Counted from the stretch's first letter, positions 26,201-34,329 are shown. The stretch: 54,851 nt of DNA from Rubritepida sp. (GCA_007129145.1 SKWC01000131.1:1-54851); one strand, 5' to 3'. Notes: generated from the sequence alone by a model not told the origin. Numbers and translations are program-made.

Positions 26201-26551
26201 GCCGTCCATGATGGTGCGCACGAGGCTGAACTGGTCACCGGTTGGGTCGATGAATGCGCCGAGTTCCGTGAGGCGCTCGATCTGTCGGATGCGGATGTTC
26301 GTCGCCGCGTCCGTCAACTGCTGCTCGCGCTGCTCATTACGGATGCGCTGATCCTCGGCGCGGTTGTCCTGCGTGACCCGATCCCGGTCGGCTCGCTCCT
26401 CGCCAATCAGGCGGTCACGGTCGGTGCGTTCCTCGCCGATGAGGCGCTCCTCGCGCTGGCGAGCGAAGCCCGTCTCCACCGCCTGAGGGGTGGCCTCCAG
26501 GTTCCTGAGGAACTGCTGGATCATGATGTCGTAGCCGTCGGGTTGCGCCAT
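23207..26551 (-). CDS. Internal virion protein with C-terminal lytic transglycosylase domain, 1114 aa
   Basis: The first 120 residues include RLIGEERTDRDR-type repeats predicted to be helical, and most of the protein is helical. The C-terminal 130 residues form a soluble-lytic-transglycosylase domain: catalytic Glu in LIQAESTGMHF, then GAAGISQIMPTTG and GVAAYNHGPGNV. The domain cuts peptidoglycan during DNA entry. T7 gp16 carries this domain at its N-terminus, so the C-terminal position is different. Near the N-terminus IMIQQFLRNL resembles the IQRFL motif of the two proteins at 43810 and 46181. Confidence 0.82.
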   Translation of the reverse strand: MAQPDGYDIMIQQFLRNLEATPQAVETGFARQREERLIGEERTDRDRLIGEERADRDRVTQDNRAEDQRIRNEQREQQLTDAATNIRIRQIERLTELGAFIDPTGDQFSLVRTIMDGLSGTPAERGQALLDATISGSMMLEDGTEVNVNSLLSELEATARSTKLNENWLDTTVQGIIQFLHDPAGDPELKRAYLERSVLPSSMFSESMKDSMLMAAGVGDPELRARMIAERSLLDAQIEGQRAATALTTAQAARTWFDLSERRRLSEIEYETAVAELATRVQNNEITATTAFAQFGYVPEGQAGEAFARRMGYGSAEMAREAGRHIWKRLQNSEDIHHRLLRLNEDLVGRQVARADIDNAIREIERDSMAVYKAIEDQANLAAFAFGAAALGDTHTLQVLEAMSVDERYMDTLGILDFEGLRGLASEIAEDAEQARAHEKAGRQLEIASGELAFTQDLDSYVESIGMRFLYSSTSLRADGSTDLAEDVNQFVDSMPRNQIGNLGVTDDVLRERLMGAAHRARAAQGREMGAVMMDMLLATPPDPENPAAVALWKDQLVAAGLSVGYDDAFLQSVTANVGDSSALRFQRTRVEIAEIVSRSANLNANTRNTIARMGLIPYEQNLMYAQTRLTNANAALTEFELEQLMVEELEDGSFQMTKELHDMLLADANALASAANDMIRSSICTLTTDAPFAQSTFNEGNEDCVAARDTLQEATQNIRLLNLATITGDGSYLFDQSRIMDPTLQSQDTYNAFRNLEDFNWDAYESLDVDGMTGLYAAVSRGQLDPTDAAAVNRAMADAIAEMEAENRQAHDAERGLATLNVGSNDWMRMAPGQREGLIATTPEWQRLVREVMEGREIGDAEARRLTRQFGFLMPGVAGGFSDNLAHLGAIENQPEFRETLNRHVAEARRLREMAPQSDDEFLPAVGRDGAAFTPPRSLNPISLLQRAETNPASRFPVSENRSVTTEQYMPEEAFEVLFEALIQAESTGMHFGGPGTVAGPDELTTSHRGAAGISQIMPTTGPQPGFGVRPLANATEEEYLRFGRDYLAGLINYYKGDILKGVAAYNHGPGNVDKTIAARGVQWYTMLPPETVDYVKSIANRVNPQAGTQAQR

Positions 26552-26558
26552 CGTGACC

Positions 26559-27239
26559 TCAGTTCACGTCGAAGAAAGCGGGTTGGTTCGTGCCCCGGTT
26601 GACTGCGGCGGGCCGCGTGGTGGGCGGCGGTCCGAACAGGACATCCGGGTCACCGCCAAGGCCCCGCACGGCACCCATGCCACTCGTGTCGAACATGCCT
26701 GGTGATGCCTGAGGCGTCCGCTGCGGGATCAGGCCGCGCAGGATGTCCAAACCCTCCTGGGTGCTGAGGAAGGCCGGTAGGATGGCGCCCAAGCCCCCCA
26801 TAGCGCCACCGAAGAGGCTCGTGCCCATGCTCGGACCCTGCCGCTCACCCTCGTACATCGACGGGTCACTGAGAAGCTGCGCGAGCATGTACTGCTTCTG
26901 CTGATCGTCGGTCATCCGAGCCTCGGCAAGCGCCGCGATGATCTGACCCAGCATGTCCGAGCGGCGATGATCCAAGCCACCACGCCCGGCGCCGGTCATG
27001 CCGCTCATGGCGCTCTCCGCAGCCATCTGGTCCGACGCTCGGGAGAAGTCGCGCAGCATGCCCTCCTCGAGGCCGGTGAAGTCGGTCGGTTTGCGCAGGC
27101 GGTCGATGAGTGGTTGCAGTTCAGCGCGGCGCATTCGAGCGAGTCGGGTGTCTTCACGCGCTTGGGCGTTCGCCATGCCGCTCGCCGCTGCGCCCTGGAT
27201 CATGTTGGCGATGACGGGGAGGAAGAACTCAATGGCCAT
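26559..27239 (-). CDS. Internal virion protein, gp14-like, 226 aa
   Basis: The N-terminus is hydrophobic (MAIEFFLPVIANMIQGAAAS), then a helical Ala/Met/Arg-rich region, a Gly-rich segment (LFGGAMGGLGAILPAF) and a Pro-rich tail. This matches small internal core proteins such as T7 gp14, which insert into the outer membrane. Its place next to the 1114-aa and 1589-aa internal proteins supports the call. Start ATG at 27239 with GAGGTGAAG, overlapping the previous stop by 11 bp. Confidence 0.6.
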   Translation of the reverse strand: MAIEFFLPVIANMIQGAAASGMANAQAREDTRLARMRRAELQPLIDRLRKPTDFTGLEEGMLRDFSRASDQMAAESAMSGMTGAGRGGLDHRRSDMLGQIIAALAEARMTDDQQKQYMLAQLLSDPSMYEGERQGPSMGTSLFGGAMGGLGAILPAFLSTQEGLDILRGLIPQRTPQASPGMFDTSGMGAVRGLGGDPDVLFGPPPTTRPAAVNRGTNQPAFFDVN

Positions 27240-27522
27240 GCTTCACCTCGAATCGCCCCTGATCTCGGTACTGGAACAACTGCTCGATGGCTTCGCGGAC
27301 ACGCGGGACGATGTCCTCTCGGCACAGCATAGACGATAGCGGCGCTCCCGTCACGAGACCCCTCAGCAGCGCTTCGAGACTTCTCGAACCGGACGAGTCC
27401 TCGAACGCGTCCGACCCCGTGGCCATGATGACCTCCAGCCGGTTACGCATGAACGGGTCAGCCATGAACACCAGCCGGTACGCGTTCTCCCTCGCCTCAG
27501 CCTTGGCGGGCTTGCGCTTCAT
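27229..27522 (-). CDS. Hypothetical protein, 97 aa
   Basis: A Lys-rich N-terminus (MKRKPAKAEARENAYRLVFM) leads into a helical protein. It overlaps the small membrane gene upstream by 26 bp and the gp14-like gene by 11 bp. It might be an assembly factor for the internal core; no family is recognised. The palindromic site at 27373-27388 lies mid-gene. Confidence 0.6.
   Translation of the reverse strand: MKRKPAKAEARENAYRLVFMADPFMRNRLEVIMATGSDAFEDSSGSRSLEALLRGLVTGAPLSSMLCREDIVPRVREAIEQLFQYRDQGRFEVKHGH
27373..27388. promoter_or_regulatory. Palindromic site 6 (TTCGAGACTTCTCGAA)
   Basis: Perfect TTCRAG-N4-CTYGAA match with the extended right flank CCG, inside the 97-aa gene. Confidence 0.75.
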
Positions 27523-27640
27523 GGCGCCTCCAATCGCTCCTGATCGCAGCGAGCATCAACGCGGTCCACACCCACGCGTGCGTGGTGCCTTGCACGAGCA
27601 TGAACAGGACGGCGAGGGTGGCTAGGGCCGCGTGCCTCAC
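27497..27640 (-). CDS. Micro membrane protein, 47 aa
   Basis: The GTG at 27640 overlaps the TGA of the upstream gene (GTGA). The product (MRHAALATLAVLFMLVQGTT and onward) has a hydrophobic segment at residues about 4-16 and another at 22-34, then a basic tail (RSDWRRHEAQARQG). The longer frame upstream is antisense-like and rejected. It could be a small lysis or internal-protein accessory. Confidence 0.55.
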   Translation of the reverse strand: MRHAALATLAVLFMLVQGTTHAWVWTALMLAAIRSDWRRHEAQARQG

Positions 27641-28146
27641 GTCGGCCCCGGAGCGGGCGCTCCATTCAGTCCGTAGGAGAAGAAATCGCAACTCAAGACA
27701 CCCGAAGTGGCCCCGTGCCCGATACCTACCCAACCGCTCTCGAATAACGCGGAGGTCGTTTGAGCGGACCACGTGCCGGGCTCGGCGTCGCCGTCGCGCC
27801 AGTTCCTCAGTTTGAGGGCGGTGCCGATCGCTTGCGCGCGCAGCCAATACCACTGGTTGACGGTTACGCTCGCGCCGCCACCGTATTGGAGTTGCGCTTC
27901 GCCGCCGTTGCTGTATCTACGGATGCTGCATCCCGCTGTGAGTTGGGTGAACACGAAGGCGTTCTCCGAACCCGCCGCGCCGCTCGCGCGTAGGACGATT
28001 GCGCCGACGCCCATGCCCGCGGTGCCGCCGTCTGTAGACGCGCGCAGTTTGGCAAGCACCTCGATGTCGTCTGCGTTGTCTAGTTCATCCCACGCGATTA
28101 GCTTGCGTCCCGTGCCGCTGTGGGTTCCGATCAGCCGTTTGCTCAC
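27637..28146 (-). CDS. Tail protein with lectin-like beta pattern, 169 aa
   Basis: Alternating hydrophobic strands with Trp, Tyr and Gly (VNQWYWLRAQAIGTALKLRN, GWVGIGHGATSG) are like LamG/concanavalin-type jelly rolls. The ATG at 28146 overlaps the previous stop by 4 bp. It probably recognises host surface glycans or decorates the tail. There is no catalytic signature. Confidence 0.55.
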   Translation of the reverse strand: MSKRLIGTHSGTGRKLIAWDELDNADDIEVLAKLRASTDGGTAGMGVGAIVLRASGAAGSENAFVFTQLTAGCSIRRYSNGGEAQLQYGGGASVTVNQWYWLRAQAIGTALKLRNWRDGDAEPGTWSAQTTSALFESGWVGIGHGATSGVLSCDFFSYGLNGAPAPGPT

Positions 28147-28469
28147 GCGCCCTCCTCAACTTCCCACGTGACGTTCGCGGTGTTCCAGCGCGCAGTCCAC
28201 CCGGCGGGCGCCCCGAGCGCGTAGGTGTCGAAGTCGGTGCCGCCACTCCCGGTTGGGTGCAGCCGGATGGACCAGGCTACGTTGGCCGTGTTCCAGCGGG
28301 CGGTCCAATCGTCCGGTTGCTCGCCTGGGGGGTATGGTGAGAAGTCCCAGAATGCTTCAGGTGGTGGCTCGCTGTCGCCGTTCCAGACCTCTACCGCGCC
28401 GAGCATGACCTTCGTCACGCCCACCGCGCCGAGCTTGATCGCGGCGATGTCCGCGCTGCCGAGTTTCAT
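28143..28469 (-). CDS. Tail protein with duplicated WTARWNTANV motif, 108 aa
   Basis: The N-terminus repeats short IKLGAV units (AAIKLGAVGVTKVMLGAVEV), as in phage fibre or hub proteins. Two copies of WTARWNTANV followed by a Trp (residues about 55 and 90) indicate an internal duplication. Start ATG at 28469, overlapping the stop of the collagen fibre by 1 bp. It is probably part of the receptor-binding complex. Confidence 0.55.
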   Translation of the reverse strand: MKLGSADIAAIKLGAVGVTKVMLGAVEVWNGDSEPPPEAFWDFSPYPPGEQPDDWTARWNTANVAWSIRLHPTGSGGTDFDTYALGAPAGWTARWNTANVTWEVEEGA

Positions 28470-29206
28470 CAGGCGTCCGTGATGAAGTAGATCGTGTTGG
28501 CATCAGGGGGTGTGAGCGCGTCGTACGCGGCCTGGGTGAGTGCGACCATCGCATCGAAGCCGGTGGCGGGAACGAAGTCAGCGATGGCGGCAGGCTGCAC
28601 GGCGGTGTCGGCAAGCCCACCCTGTGCCGCCGTTGCGAAGTCTGTCGAAGCGGCAGCGGCGGCGGTGCCTGCGTCGGTCACGTCCGACAGCGTGTGCGTA
28701 TGCCCGACCTTGCTCGTTTCTGCGGCGTACACCAGAGCGCCGGTAGCGACTTCAAGCGAGCGGCCATCCGCTTCCATGGCGGGGTCCGGGACGTGCGTAT
28801 CGCCTGCTGGGCCTTCTGGGCCAGTAGCGCCCGTCGCACCGGTAGCCCCAGTGGCCCCAGCCGGACCCTCCGGCCCCTCCGGACCGACCAGGCTCACGCC
28901 AGACGGCCACGTGCCCGACGCCTTCGGGCCGTAGATCGTGCTCGTTGCCGTGTCGATGTAGAAGTCGCCGTTCTCGCCCTCGGTGGTCGGCGCCACGGCG
29001 CCGCTGAGGATGGTCCTACCATCGGCGCCATCATCGCCAGCGGGGCCAGTCGGACCCGTCGGCCCCACCCCGCCGACCGGCGTCACGACGCCAGCGCTGT
29101 TCTGCACCTTCCACGCGCCGTCCGCCTCGTCGATGAAGATGCGGACGTACCCAGCAGGAGGCGCGGTCGGCGTTGCGACCTCCCCGAGAACGATGCCCGT
29201 ACTCAT
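28469..29206 (-). CDS. Collagen-like tail fibre protein 2, 245 aa
   Basis: The N-terminal small domain (GYVRIFIDEADGAWKVQNSA) is followed by a short GPTGPTGPAGDDGADG block, a domain with NGDFYIDTATSTIYGPK and a second collagen block (GATGATGATGATGPEGP). The C-terminus with SKVGHTHTLSDVTDAG carries the HTH-type motif common at fibre trimerisation sites. It is distinct from the fibre at 14337 but shares its architecture. Confidence 0.8.
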   Translation of the reverse strand: MSTGIVLGEVATPTAPPAGYVRIFIDEADGAWKVQNSAGVVTPVGGVGPTGPTGPAGDDGADGRTILSGAVAPTTEGENGDFYIDTATSTIYGPKASGTWPSGVSLVGPEGPEGPAGATGATGATGATGPEGPAGDTHVPDPAMEADGRSLEVATGALVYAAETSKVGHTHTLSDVTDAGTAAAAASTDFATAAQGGLADTAVQPAAIADFVPATGFDAMVALTQAAYDALTPPDANTIYFITDA

Positions 29207-29628
29207 AGGACCACAACCTCTCCACCGTCGATGAACAGTTCACCCTCGACCACGAGTTCCTGGAACACAAGGTACTGCTCTCCGGCGTTGACCTCAACCG
29301 TGACGCCCGATGGGATGGTGCGGTACGTGATGCCAGGACGGCCACTGACCGTCCCGAGCAGCGCATCAACCTCGGCCTGGGTGTACTTGTCCAGGTCCAC
29401 GATGTCAGCCTCACCATGCGTGTGGGCGCTCGGTGGGAACGTCAACGGCACGCCCGTGATGTTCCCGAAGCTGATCGTGTCGATGATGTTCGCGATGGTC
29501 GCCGTAGTGATGCGCTGAATGTCAGCCTCGTTGCGCTTGTTCAGCAGCTTCAGCACGTCGTCCTGCAACCGCCGCAGCCTGATCTCCAGCTCATTCTTGC
29601 TCACGCCACCGGGGTAACGCATGCTCAC
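29203..29628 (-). CDS. Tail fibre or baseplate-like protein, 141 aa
   Basis: A helical N-terminus (ELEIRLRRLQDDVLKLLNKR) is followed by SAHTHGEADIVDLDKYTQAE, a motif frequent in phage fibre connectors, and a C-terminal beta region. It overlaps both neighbours by 4 bp. It may connect fibres to the tail tube. Confidence 0.65.
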   Translation of the reverse strand: MSMRYPGGVSKNELEIRLRRLQDDVLKLLNKRNEADIQRITTATIANIIDTISFGNITGVPLTFPPSAHTHGEADIVDLDKYTQAEVDALLGTVSGRPGITYRTIPSGVTVEVNAGEQYLVFQELVVEGELFIDGGEVVVL

Positions 29629-32600
29629 CGCAACTCACCCCCGGCAGCGAACACGAACCGCAGCGGCAGCTTCAGTGAGTCCAGGTACGACATGCCGCGC
29701 AGCTCGAGCCGTGCATCAATCGTGAACGAGCGCGTAGAGCGCAACGGCAAGCGCCACGAGATGATGCCAACGTTCCGATTCCCGATCTCCTGCATGATCG
29801 GCGGTATGCCGCCCGCCTGCGGGTCGATGGTCTCGAACGTGTCACCGTTCGTTGACGCGCCCGCCGTGTAGAACAACGCGGGCAGGACAGCGGCGTCGTA
29901 ACCACCAGCATCCCGGTCGTACTCGAGCTGCGCCATTGGCCCTTGAGTGCCGACCTTCACCACGTACAGCGGCGTGCGCCTCTCCGGGGCGCCGAAGTCC
30001 AGGTCCCTGAACACGACGTGCGGCGAGTCCGGGTCGCCATCGCGCCGCGTGACCCACACCTCACCGTTGGAGCGCACGAAGCGCGTACCGGTCTCCTCGG
30101 CAGGAGCAGGCAGCATCTCGGTGACCGCCTCGCCGTCCCTGGTCACAGCGTCGGTGAGCCAGAACTGGTCATCCACCACGTACCGCAGCACCCGACCCGC
30201 CTCGGTGAGCGCCAGGATGCTGCGCGTCTGCGGCTCCGGGACGATGCGCACGAACGGGTCCTCACGGAGCCACTGATCGCGGCTGATCTCCGTCGCCTGA
30301 CCCGCCTGAAGCAGCCACACCTTGCCATCCCAGATGGTGAACGGCAAGCCGCCGAGCTTGCAAGGGCTGGTGCCTGCATCGCAACCGACCATGTCGAGGT
30401 ACAGCTCCACGCTGAGGTTCCCGAACGCGGCGTCGCCGTTGACGAGGAAGACCTCGTTGTCGAACATCACCATCAAGCCGCTCGGGGTCGAGAGGATGCC
30501 GGTGAAGCTCTGGGATTGCGTCGGCTGGATGGGGATGTAGCTCTGATCGTTCATCAGGTTCGCCCAGCCGGTCTCCGTGTAGCTCAGCACGAAGCGGTTG
30601 AACTGGTTCGCGATCTCCGGGCTGATGCCGTCCTCCAGGCTCCAGCGGTCCTCGTCCTGCGACGCCATGCCCCACACGCGCCCGTTGTGGATCGCGGTTC
30701 GAGATTGCTCGAAGACCGCTGTCGTCGCGCCGCCATCCACGGTCAGTTGGCGACCGAGCGGCAGCACGTCCAGTTGCCGCTCGAGTTCCACCAGGCCATC
30801 GCCGGTCTCCGGGAACTCAGTGGTGAACGCGTACCGGATAGTGGTCTGAGCGGTCAAATCCTGAAGCGATTTCTCCTGCGAGTCGACATCGCCACCCTCG
30901 GAAAGGAACTGCACGTACACGTCAAGGCGCAAGTCCTCGGCCACCTCGGCGCTCAACCATGCGTTATTCGCAACCAGCGCCTCTTGCGATTGGGCAGCGA
31001 GAGTGATGAGGTTCCCGAACTCCTGCCCAAGCACGATGGATTGCCGGTTGAAGTCGAACACGAAGCGCCCCGCCCGCGTATTGAAGTAAGACACGAAGAA
31101 CACGTTGTACGTGCCGCGCCTCAGCGCAATCTGGGAAGCGGTGTTCGCGATGATGCCGCCTTCCCCCACGTAGATCGCAGCCCCATTGTCTGCAAACGCA
31201 ACGGACTGAATCGCCCTTCCTCCTGACGTGTACTCTTCAAGGATGGTGTTCTCGATCTCCGTGATACGTTGCCATGAGTTCCCGTCGCTGCTGTGCCACA
31301 CGCGAGGCTGAGCGTTCGTGGGGCCAGAGCCGCCGACGATGGCCCAGGAGTTACGGACCGGGTTCCACTTCACTTTGCGCAACGAGCCGAAGCCGCCGAG
31401 CGTAGCCGTCGTTGGCCAACTCGTGAACTGCGCCGCTGGCATAGGCTCGGTCCATTCGCCCCTGTAGACCTCTCCGGTGATGCCGTTGACGGCAACCCAG
31501 GTTCCAGCGTTATTGCTTTCGCACCATGAGGTTCCGGCATTCGCAACAGTGATCTGTACGGAGGCAACCGAGAGGAAGCCGGTACGAAGTGACTGGGGAG
31601 CGAAGTGCGCACCGTCCGTACCATCGGGTATCTCAGTGTTGTGGAATACGCTTTGGTTCCCAAGGTTGACCGAGCACGGCCCAAGGATCGAGAACGGTAT
31701 TCCGTTACGGCTCTTGTCTACGGCGAGTCGCTGAACCTCGTACGTCCGACTCACCCCGGTCAGGTTGTCGATCTCCGTCCACGAATCGCCAAGGTCGGTG
31801 CTGCGCCAGATTTTCGCACCACTCGCCAGCAGGATGTTGCCATTCACGTGCACCACGGAGGTCACGAGCAGACCGCCGCCGTTGATGTTCTGCTGGGTCC
31901 AGCTAAGCCCATCATCGTCCGAGTAGTACGCCGTACCGTTCCGGGCCGATGCCAGCCATCGCCCGTTCGCGTAGATCACGGAACTCATGTTCGCACCGGA
32001 GAACTGAGTGATTCCTGACCATGTCGTGCCTTCATTAGTGGAGCGCTGAATGTGCCCCTGGCTGGTGACGAAGATGAACGTGCCGCCGTTGTGCTCGATG
32101 TCGTTGATGTTGCCGATACCGGTGATCTGCATCACCGTCGTACCCGGCAACGCTTCCGCCTCGATGGCGGTGCTGATCGAGATGGGTTCCATCACGCGGT
32201 CCTGACGGTCGAACACCAGGAACGCGTCCCGGCTCATGTACGCGCCCGCGTTATCGATGTGCACCGCGTCAACGATGCTCGGGTAATCGGTAGAGACCTG
32301 CTGAGCGAACGTCTCCGCGCCCTTGAAGAGCTGGAACTTCCCATTCGTCGCCGCCGTGGTGCGGTACGACGAGATGCCGCTCTCGTCATAGTCGATGATG
32401 CGGCTGATATGCGTCAACGCGACTGGCGTTGCGTCACTCTCGAGCCGCACGCGGCGACCGAACGGCACGTACCCACCCTGACGATCCGGCACCAGGTTGA
32501 ACACCCGGTACGGCATGAGCGGCTTGTCCTCACGCTGCCCGTAGACCATGTTGCGGTTCTGACCGGTCAGTTGCGGGACCTCAAGCACGCTCTGCGGCAC
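29625..32600 (-). CDS. Large tail protein (gp12-like position) with BNR repeats, 991 aa
   Basis: It follows the adaptor genes, the position of the T7-like tail tubular protein B. The middle contains Asp-box/BNR-type repeats (SxDxGxxW): IQRSTNEGTTW, YYSDDDGLSW, IWRSTDLGDSW and WHSSDGNSW. These beta-propeller repeats occur in sialidases and in many phage tail proteins. The rest is beta-rich. It may form the tail nozzle and bind carbohydrate. Palindromic site 7 is at 30698-30713. Confidence 0.7.
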   Translation of the reverse strand: MPQSVLEVPQLTGQNRNMVYGQREDKPLMPYRVFNLVPDRQGGYVPFGRRVRLESDATPVALTHISRIIDYDESGISSYRTTAATNGKFQLFKGAETFAQQVSTDYPSIVDAVHIDNAGAYMSRDAFLVFDRQDRVMEPISISTAIEAEALPGTTVMQITGIGNINDIEHNGGTFIFVTSQGHIQRSTNEGTTWSGITQFSGANMSSVIYANGRWLASARNGTAYYSDDDGLSWTQQNINGGGLLVTSVVHVNGNILLASGAKIWRSTDLGDSWTEIDNLTGVSRTYEVQRLAVDKSRNGIPFSILGPCSVNLGNQSVFHNTEIPDGTDGAHFAPQSLRTGFLSVASVQITVANAGTSWCESNNAGTWVAVNGITGEVYRGEWTEPMPAAQFTSWPTTATLGGFGSLRKVKWNPVRNSWAIVGGSGPTNAQPRVWHSSDGNSWQRITEIENTILEEYTSGGRAIQSVAFADNGAAIYVGEGGIIANTASQIALRRGTYNVFFVSYFNTRAGRFVFDFNRQSIVLGQEFGNLITLAAQSQEALVANNAWLSAEVAEDLRLDVYVQFLSEGGDVDSQEKSLQDLTAQTTIRYAFTTEFPETGDGLVELERQLDVLPLGRQLTVDGGATTAVFEQSRTAIHNGRVWGMASQDEDRWSLEDGISPEIANQFNRFVLSYTETGWANLMNDQSYIPIQPTQSQSFTGILSTPSGLMVMFDNEVFLVNGDAAFGNLSVELYLDMVGCDAGTSPCKLGGLPFTIWDGKVWLLQAGQATEISRDQWLREDPFVRIVPEPQTRSILALTEAGRVLRYVVDDQFWLTDAVTRDGEAVTEMLPAPAEETGTRFVRSNGEVWVTRRDGDPDSPHVVFRDLDFGAPERRTPLYVVKVGTQGPMAQLEYDRDAGGYDAAVLPALFYTAGASTNGDTFETIDPQAGGIPPIMQEIGNRNVGIISWRLPLRSTRSFTIDARLELRGMSYLDSLKLPLRFVFAAGGELR
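30698..30713. promoter_or_regulatory. Palindromic site 7 (TTCGAGATTGCTCGAA)
   Basis: Perfect TTCRAG-N4-CTYGAA match inside the 991-aa gene. The left flank CGG matches the reverse of the common right flank CCG. Confidence 0.75.
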
Positions 32601-32601
32601 G

Positions 32602-32976
32602 TCAGAACCCCTCAGGTCCCATCGGAGGCATCATCGGCATGCCACCTGCGGCCCCAGGTGGCCCAGGAGGGCCTTCCTCGGCCATCATGGGGTCTTCCCC
32701 CATCCCCATCATCGCGGGGTCCGCCATGCCCATCCCGCCGCCCATACCAAGCATGCTCGCCAGCTCCTCCTCCAGGCTCATGCCGGTACCCTCAGCGAAC
32801 AGGTCCTCCATCGGCATCGTCGAGGTGTTGCCCGGCTGATCCTCAGGGTCGAGCAGCGAAGCGAACACCACGTCAGGCGCCTCGTGCCGCAACCGCAGCG
32901 GAATGTCCTCACCCTGCTCCTCAGCGAACTGCGCCTTGAAGAGCCGCATCAGCTCCTTGATCTTCGGCTTAGGCAT
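32602..32976 (-). CDS. Met/Gly/Pro-rich protein, 124 aa
   Basis: A basic N-terminus (MPKPKIKELMRLFKAQFAEE) and an acidic middle lead to a C-terminus of methionine, glycine and proline repeats (SMLGMGGGMGMADPAMMGMG). It starts inside the end of the adaptor gene. The low-complexity C-terminus resembles assembly or head-completion proteins of podoviruses, but no family is certain. Confidence 0.6.
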   Translation of the reverse strand: MPKPKIKELMRLFKAQFAEEQGEDIPLRLRHEAPDVVFASLLDPEDQPGNTSTMPMEDLFAEGTGMSLEEELASMLGMGGGMGMADPAMMGMGEDPMMAEEGPPGPPGAAGGMPMMPPMGPEGF

Positions 32977-33700
32977 AGCGCCTCACCCGCCTCGACGTGC
33001 GGTACTGCGGCAGGAACACCTGCGCCTGCGTGCCGGTGGAGAACATCTCATCCTCCATCGCCTTGTAGCGAGCGTAGAACGCCTGCCACCGCTGGTCACC
33101 GGCACGCTGAAGCAGCTCGTAGCTCACGTGATGCGCCAGGATGCGGTGGAAGTTCGGCATCGCGCCGACACTGCGAGCAGGCGGGTCCACGCAGTAATCC
33201 AGCGTCGCGAACGGCTCGTGCTGATTCTCCGTCATCGGGTCCGGCACTGCGTGCACCAGGAAGCGGTACCGCGCCGAGGTGATCCCGACCGGCAAGAAGC
33301 CCTCGTTCTGCTGGAAGGGGTTGTACAGCATGAACGCCGGGCCGATGTACTCGTCATCCTCCCAGTTCGGATGGAACTCGTTCGCCTCAGCCACCGACAG
33401 CAGCGCCAGCTTCCGGTTCTTCATCCACTCGGACGACACGTTCGCGCTGCCCTCTTGCACCTCGACCACCTCGACGTACTTCACGCCCTCCGGGTGGAAC
33501 CGGTTCGGCAACGCGAAGCGCCCCGTCACGAAGCCGCTCGCGGGCACGTCGATGTACATCGTCGGCACGCCGACGCGAAGGCTGATCTCATTCATCGCCA
33601 GGTTCATCAAGCGCTTCGCCTCAGCGCGTTGCAGTTGCTCACCGCCCTGCGTGCCCCTGGTGTTCTCCATCACCTCTTCGAGCAGTTCGGCGAAGGTCAT
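32969..33700 (-). CDS. Head-tail adaptor-like protein 2, 243 aa
   Basis: The N-terminus MTFAELLEEVMENTRG parallels the MTFTELLAMVRREI of the gene upstream, so the two are probably paralogues or share a binding interface. Helices at both ends and a beta core fit tail tubular A/gp11-type adaptors that join portal and tail. It overlaps the upstream gene by 4 bp. Confidence 0.6.
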   Translation of the reverse strand: MTFAELLEEVMENTRGTQGGEQLQRAEAKRLMNLAMNEISLRVGVPTMYIDVPASGFVTGRFALPNRFHPEGVKYVEVVEVQEGSANVSSEWMKNRKLALLSVAEANEFHPNWEDDEYIGPAFMLYNPFQQNEGFLPVGITSARYRFLVHAVPDPMTENQHEPFATLDYCVDPPARSVGAMPNFHRILAHHVSYELLQRAGDQRWQAFYARYKAMEDEMFSTGTQAQVFLPQYRTSRRVRRYA

Positions 33701-34329
33701 CCCTGGCCCCCTTGGGTCGTAGCGTTCATCATCACGGCGCCGATGTCGGTGCGGCCCAGCATCGCCGACAGTTCAGACGCGCGGATGTCGTACTGGCGCT
33801 GCCAGTGCTCCGTCTCGTTCTCGCGCTCGGCCATCTCGTACAGCGCCACGCCAGCGCGGTACGCGACGAGTGGATGGAACTGCGGCAGAGCGTTCAGCCA
33901 CGGATTCTCAGGCCCCAACGGGTTCGGCCTGGTGAGCTGCGCGGTGTACTCCACGGTCATGTCACCACCGAACGAGGCAGGCGCGATCTGAAGCTGCCCG
34001 CCAGCTCGGCGCGGGTCGAAGTTGAAGTACCGGATCGGCCCGGGACTGACGGCCCGCATGCGGATGACCTGCTGAATGCTAGCGGCAACCGCGTCGTCCC
34101 CGCCCACAGAGACGGAATGAATGCGAGCGGCGTTGACGGATAGGGTGACGGCGGTAGCGTTCAGGCCGATGGCCTGCGTAGCGATGGCGCGGGGCATGTC
34201 GAACGCGGCAGCGATCTCGACCGATGCTTTCCAAAGGACATCCTCGATATCGGCGTCATCGTACGCGTCACCGAAGTCATCGACGATGATCTCTCGTCGC
34301 ACCATCGCAAGGAGTTCAGTGAACGTCAC
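33697..34329 (-). CDS. Head-tail adaptor-like protein 1, 210 aa
   Basis: The GTG at 34329 has GGAGG upstream and a TATACT -10 box at 34352-34357. The layout is helix-beta-helix (MTFTELLAMVRREIIVDDFG; ALPQFHPLVAYRAGVALYEM), as in phage adaptor/connector proteins that follow the capsid gene. It is the first gene after an intergenic region with a hairpin and palindromic site 8, so it may begin its own transcript. Confidence 0.6.
   Translation of the reverse strand: MTFTELLAMVRREIIVDDFGDAYDDADIEDVLWKASVEIAAAFDMPRAIATQAIGLNATAVTLSVNAARIHSVSVGGDDAVAASIQQVIRMRAVSPGPIRYFNFDPRRAGGQLQIAPASFGGDMTVEYTAQLTRPNPLGPENPWLNALPQFHPLVAYRAGVALYEMAERENETEHWQRQYDIRASELSAMLGRTDIGAVMMNATTQGGQG

Noticed and set aside
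33671..33690. TTCGAG near GGCGAA as a site
   Set aside because: Second arm does not match at the required spacing.
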